Positions 22,603 through 30,965 of a DNA stretch of 38,540 bases are shown piece after piece. Every line of letters starts with the position of its first letter. Positions within the stretch are counted from its first letter, which is position 1. Position numbers and translations under genes: made by a program. The notes beneath the pieces were generated by a model that did not search any database, was not told the DNA's origin, and was given only the letters and a program-made list of their open reading frames with translations. The DNA is from CAIYXV01 sp035506255 (GTDB taxonomy: Bacteria; Margulisbacteria; WOR-1; XYC2-FULL-46-14; WPAF01), in NCBI GenBank assembly GCA_035506255.1, contig DATJPS010000017.1:1-38540 (forward strand). The letters are read 5' to 3'.

Positions 22603-23314
22603 AGCGGAATCGCTGGTAAAAGCTTATCACGGTCACCGGGTGGTGGACGAGATCTCTATCGACGTCAACCGGGGGGAAGTGGTGGGGTTGCTGGGACCGA
22701 ACGGGGCGGGGAAGACCACCACCTTCTACATGACGGTCGGCCTGGTCAAGCCCGATGCCGGGCGTGTCTTTCTCGGCGAGCAGGACATCACTCATTTACC
22801 GATGCACAAGCGGTCGGAAGAGGGTATCGGCTATTTGCCGCAAGAGTCTTCGATCTTCCGTAAACTGACGGTCGAAGAGAATATCCTTATACTCTGGGAG
22901 CTCAAGGGCGGCATCCCGCGCAGCGAATACGAAAAGCGGCTGGTGGCATTGCTCGACGAGTTCGGCGTCACCCGGCTGCGCAAGCAGAAGGCATTCACCC
23001 TTTCCGGCGGGGAGCAGCGGAGAGTTGAGATCGCGCGCGCGCTGGCCACTAACCCGCAGTTCCTCCTGCTCGACGAGCCGTTCACCGGCATCGATCCCAA
23101 AACGGTGAACGATATCCAGGGGATCATCCGTTACCTCAAGGACAAAGGGCTCGGCGTACTTATCACCGACCACAACGTGCGCGAGACGCTTGCTATCACC
23201 GACCGGGCGTACATCATGAACAAGGGGAAGATCCTCGTTTCCGGCAACTCCCGGGAGGTGGCCGCGTCGGAAGAGGCCAAGAAGTCGTACCTGGGGGACC
23301 AGTTCACGCTCTAA
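22592..23314 (+). CDS. lptB: LPS export ABC transporter ATPase LptB
   Basis: 240 residues if started at ATT 22592, matching E. coli LptB (241). Cytoplasmic ATPase that drives extraction of LPS from the inner membrane. From ATT the N-terminus reads (M)FIKAESLVKAYHGHRVVDEIS, as in the family. Walker A is GLLGPNGAGKTTT, Q-loop YLPQESSIFRKLTVEEN, signature LSGGEQRRVEIARAL, Walker B FLLLDEPFTGIDP, H-loop ITDHNVRE. The first conventional start (GTG 22640) would cut the first strand. It overlaps the next gene by one base. ATT starts are rare (infC is the classic case), so the start is unusual but well supported. Confidence 0.93.
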   Translation: MFIKAESLVKAYHGHRVVDEISIDVNRGEVVGLLGPNGAGKTTTFYMTVGLVKPDAGRVFLGEQDITHLPMHKRSEEGIGYLPQESSIFRKLTVEENILILWELKGGIPRSEYEKRLVALLDEFGVTRLRKQKAFTLSGGEQRRVEIARALATNPQFLLLDEPFTGIDPKTVNDIQGIIRYLKDKGLGVLITDHNVRETLAITDRAYIMNKGKILVSGNSREVAASEEAKKSYLGDQFTL

Positions 23315-24405
23315 TGATCAAACTGATCGACCGCTATATTATTAGGGAACTGATCGACCCGTTCATTTTCGGCCTGCTCTCGTTCACGCTCATCCTCTCG
23401 GCGTCGATGGTGCTGTTCGAGCTTACCCGCGCGGTGGTGATCTACGGCATGCCGCTTTTTATCGCCTTCAAGATCTTTGTCTTCCGTCTTCCCAGTGTCG
23501 CCGTTTATATTTTCCCCATGGCCACGCTGCTGGCGGTGCTTCTCGGGTTCGCGCGATTAAGCAAGGATTCCGAGGTGATCGCGTTCAAGGCTTCCGGCAT
23601 CTCGCTTTACCGCATCATGGTCCCGGTTCTGATCATGGGCCTGCTGGTGTCGCTGCTGACGCTGGTCTTTTACGAAGTGGTGGTTCCCGAGAGCAACAAG
23701 GCGGCTAAAAATCTGATGATCGAGGTCCAGACCAAACGCGCTCCCAAGATCGAGGAGAACATTTTCGTCCCGGAGATGGAGAGCGGGCAGCTGAAGCGAA
23801 TGTTCTATGCCCGCACCCTGAGCGGGAGCGAAATGAAGGGCGTGATCGTCTCCGAATTCGCCGACGGGCAGCTGAGCCAGATCGTCAACGCCGCTTCCGC
23901 TTCCTGGAACTCCGACACCGACCAATGGACGTTCAAGAACGGGACCATTTATCTGCTCGACAGTTCCGGCGAGTACAAGCACCTGATCAAGTTCGAGGAA
24001 CAGCAGATCGCCATCAAATATTCTCCCGCCGACCTTTCGGTGGGGGACAAGTCTCCCGACGACATGAACATCGGCGAGCTGCGTCAGTTCATCGCGCTCA
24101 AGGAAAAGATGGGGGTAAAGGTGACCGACTTCAAGATCCAGCTGAACATGAAGATGGCGATCCCGTTCGCCTGTTTGGTCTTCGCCCTGATCGGCGCGCC
24201 GCTCGGCATCTCGCCCCGCCGCGTTTCTTCCTCCGTCGGGCTGGGGATGTCCATCATCGTGATCTTCATCTACTACGTGCTGATGTTCACCGCCATGGCG
24301 CTGGGAGAACTGGAATGGGTATCGCCTCCGGTCGCCGCCTGGCTGCCCAACCTGATCTGCGCGGGGATCGGCGGCTATCTGGTCAACCGCTCGGCGCAAA
24401 TATGA
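23314..24405 (+). CDS. lptF: LPS export permease, LptF/LptG family
   Basis: 363 residues. Inner-membrane permease of the YjgP/YjgQ family, working with LptB to move LPS onto the periplasmic bridge. It opens LIDRYIIRELIDPFIFGLL and has three N-terminal membrane helices, then a periplasmic beta-jellyroll (about 130-265, YARTLSGSEMKGVIVSEF). Three C-terminal helices follow (FALIGAPLGISPRRVSSSVGLG). Only one permease is present in the operon; E. coli needs two (F and G), and a homodimer or a distant second gene is possible. Whether it is closer to F or G is not decided. Overlaps lptB by one base and the next gene by four. Confidence 0.9.
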   Translation: MIKLIDRYIIRELIDPFIFGLLSFTLILSASMVLFELTRAVVIYGMPLFIAFKIFVFRLPSVAVYIFPMATLLAVLLGFARLSKDSEVIAFKASGISLYRIMVPVLIMGLLVSLLTLVFYEVVVPESNKAAKNLMIEVQTKRAPKIEENIFVPEMESGQLKRMFYARTLSGSEMKGVIVSEFADGQLSQIVNAASASWNSDTDQWTFKNGTIYLLDSSGEYKHLIKFEEQQIAIKYSPADLSVGDKSPDDMNIGELRQFIALKEKMGVKVTDFKIQLNMKMAIPFACLVFALIGAPLGISPRRVSSSVGLGMSIIVIFIYYVLMFTAMALGELEWVSPPVAAWLPNLICAGIGGYLVNRSAQI

Positions 24406-25403
24406 TCTACCAGTTCGCGCTCGAGCTGGTCCTGATCCTGGCGGTCGTTTCCGGCGCGATCGCCTATATCGGAAACTACATTGGCCGATTCTTCGGCAAA
24501 AAGCGGCTTTCGCTTTTCGGTCTGAGGCCGCGCTACACCGCCATGTTCTTCACCGTCGTTTCCGGCGCGCTGATCGCGCTCATCACTTTCACTACCGTCA
24601 TTCTGGTATCGCGCGACGCGCGGACCGCCTTCTTCGGGCTGGAAAAGATGCGGGCGCAGATCCGGCAGGCAAGGTCCGACCTGGACCAGGCCCGGAAAGA
24701 ACTGTCCGACAGTTTCTCTCAGCTGGAACAGATAAAGAAGGACCTGGAAAAGAACCAGGCCGAGATCAAAGACCTTACGGGAATAAGGGAAAAGCTCAAG
24801 CAGGAAGTGGACATCGCAACTTCTCGCCGGGTCGTCTTTCCGGCGCAGGAGACGATGTCGAGTTCGCTGATCACCGGCGGGCAGGGGAAGGGGAAAGCAG
24901 AGGCGGACCTTAACGCGGCGGTCGGACGGATGAACGATGAACTGAAAAAGATCAAAGCCGGGCCGGTCAAATATGATGATGACGATTACCGCTCGACCGT
25001 CGGTTATCTGGCGAACATGGAAGGGGGGATCATCCTCAAGATCGTGGCGGTAAAGAACATTACCGTGGGCGGGGCGGCACCGGTCAAATTCAGCGTCGCC
25101 ACCAACGAGCTGCTTTTTCATAAAGGGGATGAGATCTGGCACGGTATCATCTCCGGCAAACTGGACCAGAACGATACCGAACAACGGTTGAAGGAGCTTA
25201 TCGATTCGGCCGAGAACATCGCCGTGAAAAAGGGCCTGATCGCGGATTATCCGGGGGCGATGGGCGCGTACCCGTATTCCGATATATACGATACGGTGCG
25301 CCGGATCCGCGGGTACGGCACGCTTACCCGCGTTACTATCCTGGCGGCGGCCGACATCCGTTCTACCGGTCCGCTGGCGCTCTCGTTCAAGGTGGCGCCT
25401 TGA
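24402..25403 (+). CDS. DUF3084-family membrane coiled-coil protein
   Basis: 333 residues. Two N-terminal membrane segments (about 4-28 and 47-70) are separated by a short basic loop (GRFFGKKRLSLFGLRPRYT). A long coiled coil (about 83-140) follows, then a C-terminal globular part (about 200-333). It matches DUF3084, known mainly from cyanobacteria and related diderms; no function is established. ATG 24402 overlaps the permease stop (ATGA). Its place between an Lpt permease and a YqgF-like gene hints at a role in envelope transport. A longer frame reaching back to 23925 is only antisense-frame noise inside the permease gene. Confidence 0.85.
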   Translation: MIYQFALELVLILAVVSGAIAYIGNYIGRFFGKKRLSLFGLRPRYTAMFFTVVSGALIALITFTTVILVSRDARTAFFGLEKMRAQIRQARSDLDQARKELSDSFSQLEQIKKDLEKNQAEIKDLTGIREKLKQEVDIATSRRVVFPAQETMSSSLITGGQGKGKAEADLNAAVGRMNDELKKIKAGPVKYDDDDYRSTVGYLANMEGGIILKIVAVKNITVGGAAPVKFSVATNELLFHKGDEIWHGIISGKLDQNDTEQRLKELIDSAENIAVKKGLIADYPGAMGAYPYSDIYDTVRRIRGYGTLTRVTILAAADIRSTGPLALSFKVAP

Positions 25404-25789
25404 TCCTGGCGATCGATCCCGGCCGCGAAAAATGCGGAATGGCGGTATTGAACGCTTCGGGCGGGTGCATCGTCCGTTCGATCATAAAAAGAGCGGAACT
25501 GGCGGCGAACGTCATCAAGCTGGCCAACGAATACAAAGTGAAGACGGTCGTCATCGGCGACACGGGAGATTCCAGATCGGCGGGTAAAGAACTGCTCCGG
25601 CTCGAACTTAAGGCGAACATCGTCTTCACGAAGGAAAAATATTCCACCCAGGAAGCGCGCGCGCGCTACTTCAAAGAGAACCGCCCGCGCGGCGTTTTAC
25701 GCCTGGTGCCGACCGGATTGCTGTTCCCTCCCGTGCCGGTGGACGACTATGCCGCGATGATATTAGGGGAGAGGTACCTCAAAGGTTAG
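25400..25789 (+). CDS. YqgF/RuvX-like RNase H-fold protein
   Basis: 129 residues with a TTG start overlapping the preceding stop by four bases (TTGA). The RNase H-like fold starts with LAIDPGREKCGMAVL (first acidic residue Asp6), then VVIGD, EKYSTQEARARYFKENRPRG and a C-terminal PVDDYAAMILGERYL. RuvX/YqgF proteins are linked to 16S rRNA maturation. This one belongs to the shorter type I associate with cyanobacteria, where it also follows a DUF3084 gene as far as I recall. Its last 27 bases overlap the convergent lnt gene. Confidence 0.82.
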   Translation: MILAIDPGREKCGMAVLNASGGCIVRSIIKRAELAANVIKLANEYKVKTVVIGDTGDSRSAGKELLRLELKANIVFTKEKYSTQEARARYFKENRPRGVLRLVPTGLLFPPVPVDDYAAMILGERYLKG

Positions 25790-27160
25790 CGCCCTCCGCT
25801 GGCTGACGCCGGTCCTCGCAACCACTCTTCCGTAAGGATCGATCACCCCCGAAATGCCGGTATTGGCGCACTGCACGAACCATTCGCGGTTCTCCACCGC
25901 GCGGAAGACGCCGCAGTCGAAATGGTCGTACGGGGCAGAAGAATTGCCGAACCAGGCGTCGTTCGTGATGGTCAGCAGCATCCGCGCTCCCTGTTTTTTC
26001 CTCTCGGCCGCCAGGTCGGCGAACGTCGACTCGAAGCAGATCATCCCTCCGATCTTCAATCCCTTCGCTTCCAGCAGCTCCGCCTTGGCGGGACCGAAGT
26101 CGAAATCCTGGCGGAAAAACCCGGTCAGCTGCAATATCGGCAGGAGGAGCGGACGGAACGGAAGATATTCGCCGAACGGCACGATCCTCTGTTTGTCATA
26201 TCGGCCGGTGATCTCACCGGTGGGGGAGACGCAGATCAGGGAATTGTAGATGTTGCTGGTATCGGTGTAAAAAGGAGTGCCGATCAGCAGATAGGCGCGC
26301 GAGTCGCGGGCCAGCTGCCGCACTCTCGGGAACAGATCGCGGTTGTCGACCAGGTACGACAGCACCACTGACTCCGGCCAGATGATCAGGTCGGGATGCT
26401 CCTGCGTCACCCCGCGCGTAAGCGTTTCGTGGATGGAGAAGATCTCGTTGTTGAAACGGGCGTCCAGCTTTTCGTCCTGGGGGATGTTCCCCTGGATGAC
26501 GGCGATCTTCAAAGTATGATCGCTTTTGACCGGAGCGGTCAGTTGTTCGACGCCCCATAAACCAGCGGATAAAAGCAATAAACAGGACATAGATAACACC
26601 AGCAATTGTCGCCCGGCCGGCTTTTTCTGGAATACGACGAACGAGTCGGCCAGCGCCGCGTTCATCATCACGATCAGAAACGAAACCCCGAAGACCCGGG
26701 AGAACGAGGCGATCTGGACCAGAGGAAGGAAAGGGGCCTGCGAATAGCCGAGCTCGCCGGCGGTGATGCCGAACGGTCCCGCCGTCCGCAGCCATTCGAA
26801 AAATGTCCAGGCAACGGGATAAGTGAGAGGATTGAGCGGGGGGAAGGAGCGGGACAGGAATTTAAGGACGTAGCAGAGCACGGCGACGAAGAGCGCTTCC
26901 CCCGCGATCAGGACAATATATCCGAGCGCGGCGAACCCGGGCGCGAAATGGTTCAAAGTGTTTATCCAGAAAAGGTTCACGCCGAAAAAGACCAGGCCGA
27001 ACGCCAAGCCCGCGCCGGCCGCATCTTTTGGTCCCTCGCGTTCTTTAAGATCGATAAAAAGCGGGACCAGCGCGATCCAGGCGAGCGGGAAGAACCCGAA
27101 TTTCGGGAAACAAAGGGCGGCGAGCAGACCGGACAGTATGGGAAGAAATAACTTCTTCAT
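25763..27160 (-). CDS. lnt: Apolipoprotein N-acyltransferase
   Basis: 465 residues. Inner-membrane enzyme adding the third acyl chain to the N-terminal cysteine of lipoproteins. About six N-terminal membrane helices are followed by a periplasmic nitrilase domain. The catalytic triad is intact: Glu263 (IIWPES), Lys323 (YDKQRIVPFGEY), Cys375 (MICFES). Overlaps the lipoprotein gene upstream by four bases and is the last gene of the lptD operon. Consistent with a diderm that triacylates lipoproteins, including the one next to it. Confidence 0.95.
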   Translation of the reverse strand: MKKLFLPILSGLLAALCFPKFGFFPLAWIALVPLFIDLKEREGPKDAAGAGLAFGLVFFGVNLFWINTLNHFAPGFAALGYIVLIAGEALFVAVLCYVLKFLSRSFPPLNPLTYPVAWTFFEWLRTAGPFGITAGELGYSQAPFLPLVQIASFSRVFGVSFLIVMMNAALADSFVVFQKKPAGRQLLVLSMSCLLLLSAGLWGVEQLTAPVKSDHTLKIAVIQGNIPQDEKLDARFNNEIFSIHETLTRGVTQEHPDLIIWPESVVLSYLVDNRDLFPRVRQLARDSRAYLLIGTPFYTDTSNIYNSLICVSPTGEITGRYDKQRIVPFGEYLPFRPLLLPILQLTGFFRQDFDFGPAKAELLEAKGLKIGGMICFESTFADLAAERKKQGARMLLTITNDAWFGNSSAPYDHFDCGVFRAVENREWFVQCANTGISGVIDPYGRVVARTGVSQRRALTFEVPLP

Positions 27161-27804
27161 TGTATCTGCACCGACCAGCCGACGATATCGAGGCTGGGAT
27201 CGATATCGGTCCTGGTCTCGTCGACCCGCGTCAGCACCGAACCGGCGATCTTGCTGATGTTGCGGCCGGGAGGCGAGATCCGGTCCTTGAGATATTTAAG
27301 CGAGTTCGTCGGGTAATCGACGCTGACGATATCGAAATAGATCGTATCGGGTATATTATTGCCGAAGATCTGGTCGAGCCGCACGCTGAAGTTGACGACG
27401 TTGGAGATATAGGGGAGGGCGGCGACCGGTTCCCGCGTTACCGGGGTCGAGATGCTGAACGGGCCGCGGCCGAGAGAGAATCCCATGTTGTCGAGCACGA
27501 TATACGCGTACCAGGTCGAATAGTATTTGGTGAAATAATCGGCTTTGTTGCCGTTGACCGGATTATCGCCCGGTTCCAGGAACTCGTCGAGCGTCGTCCC
27601 GTCCGGCGGCAGGACCGGGTAGCTGAACGATTCGGTGGTGGAGATGATCATGAAATACCGGTTCTTGCTCAGGTCTATGTTCCCGCGGAAATCCACCTCC
27701 ACCGCCATCTGCGAGCCGTAGGTCGGGATGGTGGTGATGGTGCGGGAGCAGCCCGCCAGCAGCAGCGCGGCGAATATCAGGCTAATAACGAACCGGCGAT
27801 GCAC
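27157..27804 (-). CDS. Predicted outer-membrane lipoprotein of unknown function next to LptD
   Basis: 215 residues, GTG start with AGGAGG nine bases upstream. A lipoprotein signal peptide with lipobox LLAGC puts Cys19 as the lipidated residue. The residue after Cys is Ser, with Arg next, and no Asp retention signal is seen. The rest (EVDFRGNIDLSKNRYFMIIS and onward) is beta-rich and not a family I recognise. It overlaps the lptD 3' end by 23 bases and lnt by four. Tight coupling to lptD makes a plug or partner role like LptE conceivable, but no LptE motif is visible. Confidence 0.8.
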   Translation of the reverse strand: MHRRFVISLIFAALLLAGCSRTITTIPTYGSQMAVEVDFRGNIDLSKNRYFMIISTTESFSYPVLPPDGTTLDEFLEPGDNPVNGNKADYFTKYYSTWYAYIVLDNMGFSLGRGPFSISTPVTREPVAALPYISNVVNFSVRLDQIFGNNIPDTIYFDIVSVDYPTNSLKYLKDRISPPGRNISKIAGSVLTRVDETRTDIDPSLDIVGWSVQIQ

Positions 27805-30073
27805 TGTCTATCTCCTCCTTTAACGACTGATCGAAACTGTCGAAATAGAAACCTCTTCCCTCGGCGTACCCGACCGGCTCGCCGGGGAAGGCCTTGAGCG
27901 TGAACGTGAAGCTGAACTCCTTCCGGTAGTCGGAATAGGTATATTTTACCACCCAGCAGTGCAGATCCTTCTCCACCATCACGTCGACCGGTTTGAACTG
28001 CTGGGTGGACGTGTCGTAAACGTGGCCGATCTTGAAATGCCAGTGGTCCTGCCAGTCCTTCTCGTCCGCGATCTCCAGGTCCAGCAGATTGCTTCCCGAC
28101 TTCAGCATTCCCGAATTGAGGTCGTTGAGCAATACGATATTATCTGTCAGCTTGTCGAGCGGTTTGATCCCCAGGCTGGAACTTAGATCCTCCCACCGCT
28201 GGTTCTCGATGTCCCAGCCGGTGATGAACCGCGATGAGAACGCGGGATGGGGGTTGAGCGCGAGCGTGGTATCGATGTTGAAATATTTGTTCGTCTGATA
28301 ATTGAACCCCCCGGTGGTGACCCAGTTGATGTAGTTATGGTAATAGAGGGTCAAGGTTTCCTTGAGATTGCTGTATCTGGTCCCCAGCCGGTCGAAGAGG
28401 AAAGGGGAATTACCCTCGGATATCCCGCGATCGAAAGTGATATCGTTCCTGAAACAATCGAACAGGGCGGTATTGAGAGAATAGTTCTCGGTCTGGGCGT
28501 AAAGCTCGTCGCCCGGGCTGTAAAGATACTGATCGACACCGTAGGCGAGATAGAGAGAGGTCCCGAAGACGAGCGGGATGGAACGGTTGGCCGCCAGCGA
28601 AGCGGTGTATTTTCCCGCCGCGAAATCGCGTTTGCCGTAATTCGGCACCTGCGCCACCTCGCGGTAGTAACCGTACCCGAGCGAAGGGGAAAGGGTGAAG
28701 AGCTTAAGGTCCTGCGGGTTGAACGCCAGCGTCAGCTCCGGGCTTTTTTCGGTGAACTGGTCGGAATTCCCGTAGAGCGGGTCGCTGTTCATCCTGACGT
28801 GCCGGTTCTCCGATATCTTCCACGAATACAGATTTTCTCTTCCCGTGACGTCATAGTTCAGGTCTAATCTCTCATCCCCCGATATTCCCGGCTGGCGGAT
28901 GTTGTTGGAGTAGCTGGCGTTGAAGTTGAAATTACTGTCCTTGATGAGGAACGGCTGGGAATGGGAGAGCCGCTGCGAAGCCCGGATGTAGCGCGGTTCG
29001 GTTTTTCCCTGGTCAAGGTCAAAGCTGTAGCCGGTGTTCGCCCCGTCCGCCTGCCGGTTCATCGTCAGTCCGATCCGTTCGTCGTTGCCGCCGCGATTCT
29101 CCAGCAAATTCAGCGCGGTGCTGAACTTCTGTTTATTGGCGCTGTTGTCGTAGTTGAGGGAATAAGTCGACTGATCGAGCCGGCCGCTGGGGATGAGATA
29201 AATGTTGGACGTGCCGTAGCCGAGCGAAAGGGTGGCATCTTTGGTGAAATTGAAAGTATGGTTCAACTTAAAGACCGAATCCTTCTGGTTCGGGGGATCG
29301 TTCTCGTTAAGCAGATAGAGATACAATTTGCCGGAACTGCGGCCTCCGAGCATATAATTGAAGTCAAGTCCGTGTCCGAACCCTTTCTTCTGCATGTCGT
29401 CGAGCAATATCTCCCCGTATGGATAGTCCCAGAAGGTTTTGATAAAATCACCTTCCACGTCATTGTGCCCGATCGTCCAGTTCTTCTTCCGTTTATTTTT
29501 AAGGTCATAGACCAGGTATGGCGCCCATAGGACCGGTATTCCGTCGAGGTAGAAAGTGTCCGACCATCCCACCACCTTGTCGTCCGGATAATATTCCACC
29601 TTTTTCGACATTACCTTGTAATGGGGGTCGCCGGTTTCCGCCAGATCGCAGGTGGTGATGCGGGCGTTCCAGCCGTCCCAGCGCGTTTTCTCGTCCGAGA
29701 TCTTCTGCGCGCCGAGGTACAGATTGCCTTTTACGGTCGAAGGGGAGAGGATAGTATGGAAATCATCGAACGACGAGGTCTCGTTACTGACATAGAACGT
29801 CATCTCCCCGCTTTTTGAACGGTATTCCGGTCCCGTCATCATCACGTCCCCCTCGGCGGTGACGATGTTGGAGCGGGTATCCATTGCCAGCCGGTCGGAT
29901 GTGATCTTGATACCTTTTAGCTTGATCTCAACCGAGCCGGTGGCGGTAACGAACGATCCGTCCTCTGAATATTTAAGAGTATCGGCTTTGATATTGACGG
30001 GGATCTCTTCGTCTCCCAGGCAAATATTCGCCGACAGGGCAATAAAAAAAATGATCGCGGCGACCTTCTTCAC
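27782..30073 (-). CDS. lptD: LPS assembly outer-membrane protein LptD
   Basis: 763 residues, GTG start. A signal peptide (1-20) is followed by an OstA/LptA-like beta-jellyroll (about 25-135: VNIKADTLKYSEDGSFVTATGSVEIKL, in parts). Then come the LptD linker (RITTCDLAETGDPHYK, PVLWAPYLVYDLKNKRKKN) and a C-terminal barrel of many amphipathic strands. It inserts LPS into the outer leaflet. The cysteine in ITTCD and one near the C-terminus (LHCWVV) could form a disulfide like that of E. coli LptD. A promoter with -10 only eight bases before the start suggests an almost leaderless message. First gene of lptD-lipoprotein-lnt. Confidence 0.93.
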   Translation of the reverse strand: MKKVAAIIFFIALSANICLGDEEIPVNIKADTLKYSEDGSFVTATGSVEIKLKGIKITSDRLAMDTRSNIVTAEGDVMMTGPEYRSKSGEMTFYVSNETSSFDDFHTILSPSTVKGNLYLGAQKISDEKTRWDGWNARITTCDLAETGDPHYKVMSKKVEYYPDDKVVGWSDTFYLDGIPVLWAPYLVYDLKNKRKKNWTIGHNDVEGDFIKTFWDYPYGEILLDDMQKKGFGHGLDFNYMLGGRSSGKLYLYLLNENDPPNQKDSVFKLNHTFNFTKDATLSLGYGTSNIYLIPSGRLDQSTYSLNYDNSANKQKFSTALNLLENRGGNDERIGLTMNRQADGANTGYSFDLDQGKTEPRYIRASQRLSHSQPFLIKDSNFNFNASYSNNIRQPGISGDERLDLNYDVTGRENLYSWKISENRHVRMNSDPLYGNSDQFTEKSPELTLAFNPQDLKLFTLSPSLGYGYYREVAQVPNYGKRDFAAGKYTASLAANRSIPLVFGTSLYLAYGVDQYLYSPGDELYAQTENYSLNTALFDCFRNDITFDRGISEGNSPFLFDRLGTRYSNLKETLTLYYHNYINWVTTGGFNYQTNKYFNIDTTLALNPHPAFSSRFITGWDIENQRWEDLSSSLGIKPLDKLTDNIVLLNDLNSGMLKSGSNLLDLEIADEKDWQDHWHFKIGHVYDTSTQQFKPVDVMVEKDLHCWVVKYTYSDYRKEFSFTFTLKAFPGEPVGYAEGRGFYFDSFDQSLKEEIDSASPVRY

Positions 30074-30081
30074 TGATCGTG

Positions 30082-30111
30082 ATTATAGCATTAACCGCTG
30101 CGCGCTGGAAA
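30082..30111 (-). promoter_or_regulatory. lptD promoter
   Basis: On the minus strand TTTCCA (30106-30111), an 18-base spacer and the extended -10 TGCTATAAT (30082-30090) lead to the GTG eight bases later. The same six base pairs (30106-30111) can serve as a weak -35 for the divergent amj promoter. Confidence 0.55.
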
Positions 30112-30128
30112 TAAAGTTCCCGATGGCT

Positions 30129-30134
30129 TATAAT
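30129..30134 (+). promoter_or_regulatory. -10 of amj, probably leaderless
   Basis: A perfect TATAAT ends five bases before the ATG at 30140, with no ribosome binding site. A weak -35 (TGGAAA, 30106-30111, 17-base spacer) coincides with the lptD -35 on the other strand. Confidence 0.5.
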
Positions 30135-30139
30135 CATAA

Positions 30140-30961
30140 ATGATGAACCCGCTTTTGATCGTCTGCTTTTTTACCGGCATCATCCATTTTGCGGAATGCA
30201 CCGCCTCGTCGTTGAGGGTGGCGGGGGTGCGCACCCGCTCGATCGCGACCTCTCTTGCCTTCGTCAATGCCACGCTGCTGGTGACCAGGATGTCCAATAT
30301 GCTGCAGGCGCCGTTCCTGGGCGGCATGGTCGATTCAGCGGTCCTGCACGGGAATGTTGGCCAGCTGGTGCTCAACTTCCGCTGGGTCATCTTTGCCGCT
30401 TTCGTCGGCAATCTATGCGCGGCGGTCATGACCCCGTTCTCGGTCTCGGTATTCACCAAGGCGATCGAGCGGTTCGAAAATGTTGGCTCCGTCCCCAAAT
30501 TGATCGTCATGGCGTTCCATCCGGTCAATCTGGGAAAGATCTGCAAGCGTTTCCGCCTTCCGAAGAAAGAAACGTTCATGAACCTGTCGCTAAAGGGAAT
30601 GCCGCAGGCGTTCCTCTGGCTAAATCTGGTGATGGTCTCGATCTACGCGATCGGGGTATTATCGGCGCTGTTCGCCGGGGCGATGGTGCCGGAGTATCGC
30701 GTTACCGCCACCCAGCTTTCCGCCATCGTCAACGGCATTGCCACCATCCTTTTAACGCTGATGGTCGACCCTACCTGTGCCTTTATTACAGACCAGGCGA
30801 TCCGCGGTAAACGGCCGGCTTCCGATGTCCGCGCCATGGTATTCTACATTATATTAGGCAGGGTTGTCGGCACGCTGCTCCTATCCCAGATCCTTTTCCT
30901 CCCGGCGGCCGGTTACATCAGATCGGTAACGCTACTCGTTAAAGGGATGTACGGACACTAG
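30140..30961 (+). CDS. amj: Lipid II flippase Amj
   Basis: 273 residues, multi-pass. Amj (B. subtilis YdaH) moves the peptidoglycan precursor lipid II across the membrane as an alternative to MurJ. Family blocks are seen: IIHFAECTASSLRVAGVRT, a following SRM/TRMSNMLQAPFLGGMVDS region, VDPTCAFITDQAIRGKR and GRVVGTLLLSQILFLPAAGYI at the end. Six hydrophobic segments can be counted. The first of two adjacent ATGs is used; the second (30143) is equally possible on a leaderless message. Divergent from lptD and upstream of ribF. Confidence 0.85.
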   Translation: MMNPLLIVCFFTGIIHFAECTASSLRVAGVRTRSIATSLAFVNATLLVTRMSNMLQAPFLGGMVDSAVLHGNVGQLVLNFRWVIFAAFVGNLCAAVMTPFSVSVFTKAIERFENVGSVPKLIVMAFHPVNLGKICKRFRLPKKETFMNLSLKGMPQAFLWLNLVMVSIYAIGVLSALFAGAMVPEYRVTATQLSAIVNGIATILLTLMVDPTCAFITDQAIRGKRPASDVRAMVFYIILGRVVGTLLLSQILFLPAAGYIRSVTLLVKGMYGH

Positions 30962-30965
30962 CCAT

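Noticed and set aside
23925..25403. Long form of the DUF3084 protein
   Set aside because: The first 159 residues are a shifted reading of the permease gene; ATG 24402 with an ATGA overlap fits the family.
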